The notes beneath the pieces were generated by a model that saw nothing but the letters and a program-made list of their open reading frames with translations, did not search any database and was not told the origin of the DNA. A DNA stretch of 64,000 nt from Cellvibrio sp. pealriver. Lineage in GTDB: Bacteria; Pseudomonadota; Gammaproteobacteria; Pseudomonadales; Cellvibrionaceae. Below, in pieces: positions 59,649 through 64,000 of this stretch (the stretch's first letter is position 1; each line of letters begins with the position of its first letter). The stretch spans positions 3,980,395-4,044,394 of the forward strand of contig NZ_KQ236688.1 in NCBI RefSeq assembly GCF_001183545.1, in the 5' to 3' direction. The position numbers were made by a program, and so were the translations under genes.

Positions 59649-59987
59649 ATGCCGAACAACAGTATCTCCTGTGCGATCAAAATTCTTGAAGACTTACTGG
59701 CAGGTTTAAGCCAAGCCTATTGGGAAGCCAATAGCCTTGATCGCAAAGATTTTTTCTTTGATTTGATCAGCGCCCTGCACGCGGAGTTATCCGAATTGGG
59801 CAAGCTGAGTGTGCAGGATCACGACCTTGACTACGAACCGGTAACCGAAGAGTTTCGCGCGGTGCGCCCCAAGCTCAGCCGTTTGCGCAAATTGGTCGAT
59901 GATTTTGCGCTGCGCTCGACCACTGCCGTGCGACTGGAACATTTGATTAATGAATCGATGGTATTGATGGGGCGTAATGGTTCGTAA
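59649..59987 (+). CDS. Hypothetical helical protein
   Basis: A 112-residue soluble, acidic, mainly helical protein (ILEDLLAGLSQAYWEANSLD, FFFDLISALHAELSELGKLS, RLRKLVDDFALRSTTAVRLE). It has no signal peptide or recognisable domain. The stop codon lies in a 10-base tandem duplication (59973-59992). The codon use looks real. Confidence 0.65.
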   Translation: MPNNSISCAIKILEDLLAGLSQAYWEANSLDRKDFFFDLISALHAELSELGKLSVQDHDLDYEPVTEEFRAVRPKLSRLRKLVDDFALRSTTAVRLEHLINESMVLMGRNGS

Positions 59988-60210
59988 TGGTTCGTAAAGA
60001 TTTCTGGCGGGGTTTAACGTTTATATAGCCATTCTTAATCAGGCGTTTGGGTTTATCGCCAAATAATTTAACTACAGCGATAAAAAAACTGGCAACGCCT
60101 GAAAACTGAACAATACTAAAGCTACCGGTAACGGTTTCTTCCTGTAAGTCCAAGGGTGCCTGATGGTGTTCAGGTATATGTTCAGGTAACAGTTTGCTTG
60201 GCTTATCGAT
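59947..60210 (-). pseudogene. Possible small membrane-protein remnant
   Basis: On the minus strand a frame is open from just after a TAA near 60211 to the stop at 59947, with coding-like codon use and one hydrophobic segment (VASFFIAVVKLF) followed by a basic stretch (DKPKRLIKNGYINVKPRQK). It has no ATG; only TTG 60153 or CTG codons could start it. It overlaps the 3' end of the hypothetical gene. It may be a decayed gene or chance; I favour a remnant but with low confidence. Confidence 0.25.
59973..59992 (+). repeat. 10-base tandem duplication across a stop codon
   Basis: CGTAATGGTT occurs twice in a row, then a partial third copy (CGTAA). The stop of the hypothetical gene is in the second copy. 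Confidence 0.9.
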
Positions 60211-60290
60211 TTAGGAAGGCAGTACCTTACCGACGGGTTTTTTTAGCCCAGTTTGGAACTCCCCTTTATTTGTAATCTAGTATGGTCTTG

Positions 60291-60321
60291 GCCGGCATCT
60301 TGTGGTGTCGGCTTTTTTTTG
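60291..60321 (+). terminator. Intrinsic terminator without an obvious upstream gene
   Basis: Stem GCCGGCA / TGTCGGC (one G-T pair) with an eight-base loop, followed by eight T. The nearest plus-strand gene ends 300 bases upstream at 59987, so it may end an untranslated transcript or a small RNA. Otherwise 59988-60394 shows no clear gene on the plus strand. Confidence 0.8.
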
Positions 60322-60394
60322 TTTCTATTTTGGCCATTCTGTTTTTATTTTTTCCATTCTGTTTCTATGGTCATTTTTATGGTGAGTGTTAGCA

Positions 60395-60859
60395 ATGAAA
60401 AAATACGTTGTTGTGGCTGCCTATTGGAGTGTTTGTCTGGCTTTTACGGCAGAGGCAAATAGTTGTCTTGATGCAGAAAATATTGTGCAACTGGATTTGC
60501 AATATGAGCAGGCGCTGCAATCTGGCGATGTGGCATTTTTGGATAAGTTGCTGGCACCAGCGTTTTATTGGGTGCACAACCTCGCCAGTATGAAAGAAAA
60601 TAAAGATCAGCTGATCGCACGCGTGCAAAAACCGGAAGAGCAAGCCCATGCGCGTCGCTCGCATGATGTAAGCCAGCATCGGCTGGATAACACGGTAGTG
60701 CTGCAAGGCTTGAGCAGTGTCGATAAATTAAATCCCGATGGTAAAACCCTGCGCACCTATCGTTATCAATTTATGCGAACTTACGTCGAGCAAAAAGGTG
60801 AGTGTAAGTTGTTAGCGGTACAGACTATGAAGGTGTGGTCGAGTGAAGAGGGCTTATGA
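60395..60859 (+). CDS. NTF2-like/DUF4440 secreted protein
   Basis: A 154-residue protein with a signal peptide (VVVAAYWSVCLAFTAEANS). The rest is an NTF2-like fold of the DUF4440/SnoaL type (LDLQYEQALQSGDVAFLDKL, KENKDQLIARVQKPEEQAHA). Such proteins bind small hydrophobic ligands or act as weak isomerases; no specific role is known. ATG 60395 gives a good signal peptide; the Shine-Dalgarno match is weak. Confidence 0.75.
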   Translation: MKKYVVVAAYWSVCLAFTAEANSCLDAENIVQLDLQYEQALQSGDVAFLDKLLAPAFYWVHNLASMKENKDQLIARVQKPEEQAHARRSHDVSQHRLDNTVVLQGLSSVDKLNPDGKTLRTYRYQFMRTYVEQKGECKLLAVQTMKVWSSEEGL

Positions 60860-60919
60860 GCAGACATCATTCTGTGACCTACACACAGGGATGGCGTAAT
60901 GCCGTCACTGCGCAAAGCA

Positions 60920-61759
60920 TTAATTAAAAATATTGTCGTCACCGGGAAAAATACCGGCTTTTACATCGGCGACATATTTTTGCATGGCACCGGGAATATC
61001 GTTCGCTTCCAATAAAAAGTTTTTGGAAAATTTTGGCGGTTGTTCTGTTAATCCGAGAATGTCATTAATGACTAACACTTGCGCATCCACATCGCGCCCG
61101 GCACCAATTCCAATTGTCGGAATGGGAGTTTCACGCGTGATTTGTGCTGCCAGTGCGGCGGGCACACATTCCAAAACTAATAAATCAGCGCCTGCATCTG
61201 CCAGTAATTTTGCATCGCTGAGAATTTTGTCAGCACCTTCCTGATCGCGGCCTTGTACGCGGAAACCACCAAATTTATTGACTGACTGTGGCGTTAAGCC
61301 CAAATGTGCGCACACGGGTACGCCGCGCTCCGCAAGCATGCGTACTGTGTCGGCAAGCCAGGCTCCGCCTTCCAGTTTTACCATCTGTGCACCGGCCTGC
61401 ATAATGCGCATGCAGTTGCGCATGGCATCTTCCGGTGTTGCGTAGGTCATAAACGGCAGGTCGCCAATAATCAGCGATTTTTTATTGCCACGCGCGACGG
61501 CTTCCACATGGTAAATCATCTGTTCCATGGTGACGGGAATGGTGCTGTCGTAACCGAGCACCGTCATGCCGAGTGAGTCGCCAATCAATACCACTTCCAC
61601 ACCACAGCGCTGCGCCATAGCTGCCATGTGCGCGTCGTACAATGAGATGACTACAAATTTTTCGCCACTGCTTTTTAATTTATGCAGCGTATTGATGGTG
61701 ACATTTTTAGTCAGAGCCGTGTTCGCTGTAGGGGTGCTGTTGATCGTTCCGTAAGGCAT
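60920..61759 (-). CDS. panB: 3-methyl-2-oxobutanoate hydroxymethyltransferase
   Basis: About 279 residues. It makes ketopantoate for pantothenate and CoA synthesis. Conserved segments are VVISLYDAHMAAMAQRCGVE, IGDSLGMTVLGYDSTIPVTM, IGDLPFMTYATPEDAMRNCM and KLEGGAWLADTVRMLAERGV. ATG 61759 is preferred over a TTG at 61777. It is the last gene of the pcnB-folK-kinase-panB run visible here; panC would normally follow but is not in this position. Confidence 0.96.
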   Translation of the reverse strand: MPYGTINSTPTANTALTKNVTINTLHKLKSSGEKFVVISLYDAHMAAMAQRCGVEVVLIGDSLGMTVLGYDSTIPVTMEQMIYHVEAVARGNKKSLIIGDLPFMTYATPEDAMRNCMRIMQAGAQMVKLEGGAWLADTVRMLAERGVPVCAHLGLTPQSVNKFGGFRVQGRDQEGADKILSDAKLLADAGADLLVLECVPAALAAQITRETPIPTIGIGAGRDVDAQVLVINDILGLTEQPPKFSKNFLLEANDIPGAMQKYVADVKAGIFPGDDNIFN

Positions 61760-61797
61760 GGCTAGGCTCGCTCTCAATATTCATTCAGGGTTAACGA

Positions 61798-62481
61798 TTA
61801 CAGTGCTGGCACCGGATTGTAATAGTGACGGCCGCTCTTGATGGTAAGAATATATTCCACCAGTTGTTTGAAATGGTCGCGATTTTTCGCCAGGTTTAAA
61901 TCCTTGGCGTTGACGATCAATAGCGGCGCACCATCATAAAAATGAAAAAATTCAGTGTAGGTATCGTTGAGCGCTTTTAAATAATCGGCGCTGATATATT
62001 GCTCGGCGCTAATGCCGCGCTGGCGAATACGTTCAAGCAATACATCCAGCGGTGCCTGCAAATAAATCACCAGATCAGGGCGCGGCGCGTTGATGACGAG
62101 TTTGTCGTACACCTGGCGATAAATGTTCAGCTCATCGTCATCGAGCGTCACCTTGGCAAACAATTGATCTTTTTCTATCAAAAAATCGGCTACACGAACC
62201 GGTTCGAAAATATCGTCCTGGCGCAAATTTTGTAGTTGGTTTGCGCGCTGGAATAAAAAGAATAATTGTGTTGGCAGCGCGGTAGATTTTGGATCGCGAT
62301 AAAAACGTTCCAGAAAAGGATTTTCCTCCGGCTGCTCTAACAGCATATCGTAATTAAACAGACTGGCGATGTTGCGCGCGAGGGTCGTTTTACCCACGCC
62401 TATGCAACCTTCTACCGCGATATAGCGCGGCAGTCTGGTGTTGGTAAGGTCAAGACCCAATTCTTCAAATACAGCGTCCAC
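61798..62481 (-). CDS. Deoxynucleoside kinase family protein
   Basis: A 227-residue protein from GTG 62481, with AAGGAG five bases upstream. The P-loop is VEGCIGVGKTTLARNIA, followed by LLEQPEENPFLERFYRDP and the LID-type ERIRQRG. This matches deoxyadenosine/deoxyguanosine kinases. It phosphorylates deoxynucleosides for salvage. A longer start into folK is not needed. It lies between folK and panB in a conserved operon. Confidence 0.88.
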   Translation of the reverse strand: MDAVFEELGLDLTNTRLPRYIAVEGCIGVGKTTLARNIASLFNYDMLLEQPEENPFLERFYRDPKSTALPTQLFFLFQRANQLQNLRQDDIFEPVRVADFLIEKDQLFAKVTLDDDELNIYRQVYDKLVINAPRPDLVIYLQAPLDVLLERIRQRGISAEQYISADYLKALNDTYTEFFHFYDGAPLLIVNAKDLNLAKNRDHFKQLVEYILTIKSGRHYYNPVPAL

Positions 62482-62500
62482 GATAACTCCTTGCGGCCGG

Positions 62501-63001
62501 TTAGCGGTGGTTCGGCAAACCGTTGTCTGGCAAGCGCACCAAGCCTTCAAACGGACATTGGTGCAGCAGTGCCTGTAACGTTTGGCCATCCGGCAGTTGT
62601 AAATTCGGGCTAATGTCTGCCAAAGGATAAAGTACAAAACCGCGCTGGGTGAGATAAGGATGAGGTACTACCAGCCGCGCATGTTGAATGGTTTGATTGT
62701 CGTAAAGCAGTATGTCCAAATCCAGAGTGCGTGGCCCCCAATGCTGGAGGCGAACCCGTTGATGCGCCTGTTCTATGGATTGCAGGGCATCCAGCAGCGC
62801 CAGAGGTTCCAGTTGGGTATCAAGTAGTGCCACTGCGTTGATGTAATCTGGCTGCTCGGGGCCGATTGGAGCGCTCGAATAAATAGCTGAGCGTGCAATT
62901 AAGCTGGTGTGCGTCAGTGCTGCCAGCTCATCAAATGCACGCGTTACCTGCGCCAGTGGATCTTCCAGATTGCTTCCCAGACCGACATAGGCCAGCGCCA
63001 T
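62501..63001 (-). CDS. folK: 2-amino-4-hydroxy-6-hydroxymethyldihydropteridine pyrophosphokinase
   Basis: A 166-residue HPPK of folate synthesis. ALAYVGLGSNLEDPLAQVTR at the N-terminus, QHWGPRTLDLDILLYDN with the two metal-binding aspartates, and VVPHPYLTQRGFVLYPLADI are diagnostic. Its start is only three bases after the pcnB stop, so the genes are cotranscribed. Confidence 0.96.
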   Translation of the reverse strand: MALAYVGLGSNLEDPLAQVTRAFDELAALTHTSLIARSAIYSSAPIGPEQPDYINAVALLDTQLEPLALLDALQSIEQAHQRVRLQHWGPRTLDLDILLYDNQTIQHARLVVPHPYLTQRGFVLYPLADISPNLQLPDGQTLQALLHQCPFEGLVRLPDNGLPNHR

Positions 63002-63004
63002 GGG

Positions 63005-64000
63005 TTATTCGTTCCCGCCGGGAGCTGCATCACCCCTTGGTTTACGAGGTGAACGGCGACGGCGAGGTTTTGTTGCGCCGCCGGTTTTGGATTGCCGTGC
63101 AACCTCTTTCACCATTTGTTCGCGTTCATCTTCGGTGGCGGTTTGGTAATTGGTCCACCACACACCCAATCCATCCAGTGCTTCGCCAGCGGCTTCCCGC
63201 ATCAATAGGAAATCATAAGCTGCACGGAAGCGTGGGTGATCCAATGTGCGCAGGGCGCGCATTCCCAACCGGCTGGGCAAGCGTTGTTGCAAATCCCAGA
63301 TTTCACGCATGGGGATCAGGAAGCGCTTGGGAATGGCTGTGCGGGTCAGCTGCAGGTTGATGGTGTTGGTTGCAGCTTGCGTCCATGCCTGCGCTGGCGT
63401 CATTTTTCCGGAAAGCAGCTGGAATTGCTGTTGCAATGCAGGCCACAGGAGTGCGGCATAAATAAACGCCGGGGTAACCGTTTTATCGGCACGGATACGT
63501 TTATCGGTATTGATCATGCATTGCTCAACCAGGCTCGCCCCGAGGGTATCACCTGCCTTGAGCGCTGTATCCGTTCCGGGGAACAGGTGTACCAGCAGAT
63601 CGTACTCACGCATCAGGCTAAATGTAGCAGTCGCTGAGCCGCCCAAAAACAGCTTGAGCACTTCCTCAAACAGGCGCGCATCAGACACATTCAATAACAA
63701 ACTGCCCAGCTCGCGGATAGGCTTGGCGGTTTTCGGCTCAATGTTAAAGCCCAACTTGGCGGCGAAACGAAGAGCCCGCAGCATACGTACCGGGTCTTCT
63801 TTATAGCGGGTTGCCGGATCGCCAATCATGCGCAGGGTTCGGCTTTTGAGATCGTCCATGCCTTTGCAGTAATCGATCACTGAGAAGTCTTTCAACGTGT
63901 AATACAGCGCATTGACGGTGAAGTCGCGGCGCATGGCATCGGTTTCCAATGTGCCATAGACGTTATCGCGTAACAGCATACCGTCTTCGCTGCGGGATGA
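63005..64000 (-). CDS. pcnB: Poly(A) polymerase I, 5' partial
   Basis: The frame is open to the right edge, so the N-terminus is outside the window. About 331 residues are visible. MRRDFTVNALYYTLKDFSVI, RTLRMIGDPATRYKEDPVRM and LRALRFAAKLGFNIEPKTAK are typical of the nucleotidyltransferase class II family; the catalytic GGxxRD loop is not included. The C-terminal end is basic (KTGGATKPRRRRSPRKPRG) as in PcnB. It polyadenylates RNA and promotes decay. It begins the pcnB-folK operon. Confidence 0.95.
   Translation of the reverse strand, partial: SSRSEDGMLLRDNVYGTLETDAMRRDFTVNALYYTLKDFSVIDYCKGMDDLKSRTLRMIGDPATRYKEDPVRMLRALRFAAKLGFNIEPKTAKPIRELGSLLLNVSDARLFEEVLKLFLGGSATATFSLMREYDLLVHLFPGTDTALKAGDTLGASLVEQCMINTDKRIRADKTVTPAFIYAALLWPALQQQFQLLSGKMTPAQAWTQAATNTINLQLTRTAIPKRFLIPMREIWDLQQRLPSRLGMRALRTLDHPRFRAAYDFLLMREAAGEALDGLGVWWTNYQTATEDEREQMVKEVARQSKTGGATKPRRRRSPRKPRGDAAPGGNE

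Noticed and set aside
1..64000. CRISPR arrays, tRNA and rRNA genes
   Set aside because: No regularly spaced direct repeats with unique spacers, no cloverleaf or CCA-type end and no rRNA-like stretches were recognised by reading.

Overview
The window looks like a chromosomal segment of a free-living gammaproteobacterium, most likely a relative of Cellvibrio (Cellvibrionaceae). The reasons are serine-rich linkers in secreted proteins (GH18 chitinase, S41 lipoprotein), the conserved blocks trxA-rho-ubiD and pcnB-folK-(kinase)-panB, osmoregulated periplasmic glucan genes, and an aryl-polyene pigment cluster. Family assignments come from motif recognition without database searches. No rRNA, tRNA, CRISPR array or prophage was seen. 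The only intact transposon is one IS3-family element.

Region 1 (1-5434): six tightly packed plus-strand genes for an apparent envelope redox system: a 5'-truncated diheme protein resembling HzsA-related proteins, an SH3b/beta-barrel protein, a second small barrel, a TlpA-like thioredoxin, a DUF4266 lipoprotein and a DUF3570 outer-membrane protein. Region 2 (5577-22217): an aryl-polyene locus with 18 genes in four gene blocks. It holds ketosynthases and a chain-length factor, ketoreductase, two dehydratases, two carrier proteins, AMP-ligase, thioesterase, acyltransferases, a glycosyltransferase, LolA-like and MMPL export proteins, and a COG4648 membrane protein. Two genes give it a xanthomonadin-like character: a chorismatase that should make the hydroxybenzoate starter, and a flavin-dependent halogenase-like enzyme with an intact WxWxIP motif. 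A secreted GH18 chitinase follows, with candidate operators in the intergenic region.

Region 3 (24394-39885) is mostly core: opgGH, a hybrid histidine kinase, trxA, rho, ubiD, mscL, a solute-binding protein, a small unknown with a repeated YRG motif, cysE, srkA, a lone ParA and a TPR lipoprotein. Region 4 (39981-52590) is accessory: the IS3 element with 3-bp target duplication and a frameshift site, a TonB-dependent receptor with a Fur-box candidate, an unlisted 38-residue basic protein with a strong ribosome binding site, an M23 peptidase, an S41 lipoprotein, a two-component system next to DUF3019 and MipA genes, trmK, and an AT-rich stretch of small unknowns.

Region 5 (52588-64000): ahpC-ahpF with a MITE-like repeat between them, a HigBA/RelE-type toxin-antitoxin pair with a palindromic operator over the toxin start, a solute-binding protein plus histidine kinase pair, an RBBP9-type hydrolase, a LysE exporter, small unknowns, and the pcnB-folK-deoxynucleoside kinase-panB operon that runs off the right edge. 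Several genes end in short exact tandem duplications that contain the stop codon, which suggests local slippage at gene 3' ends.
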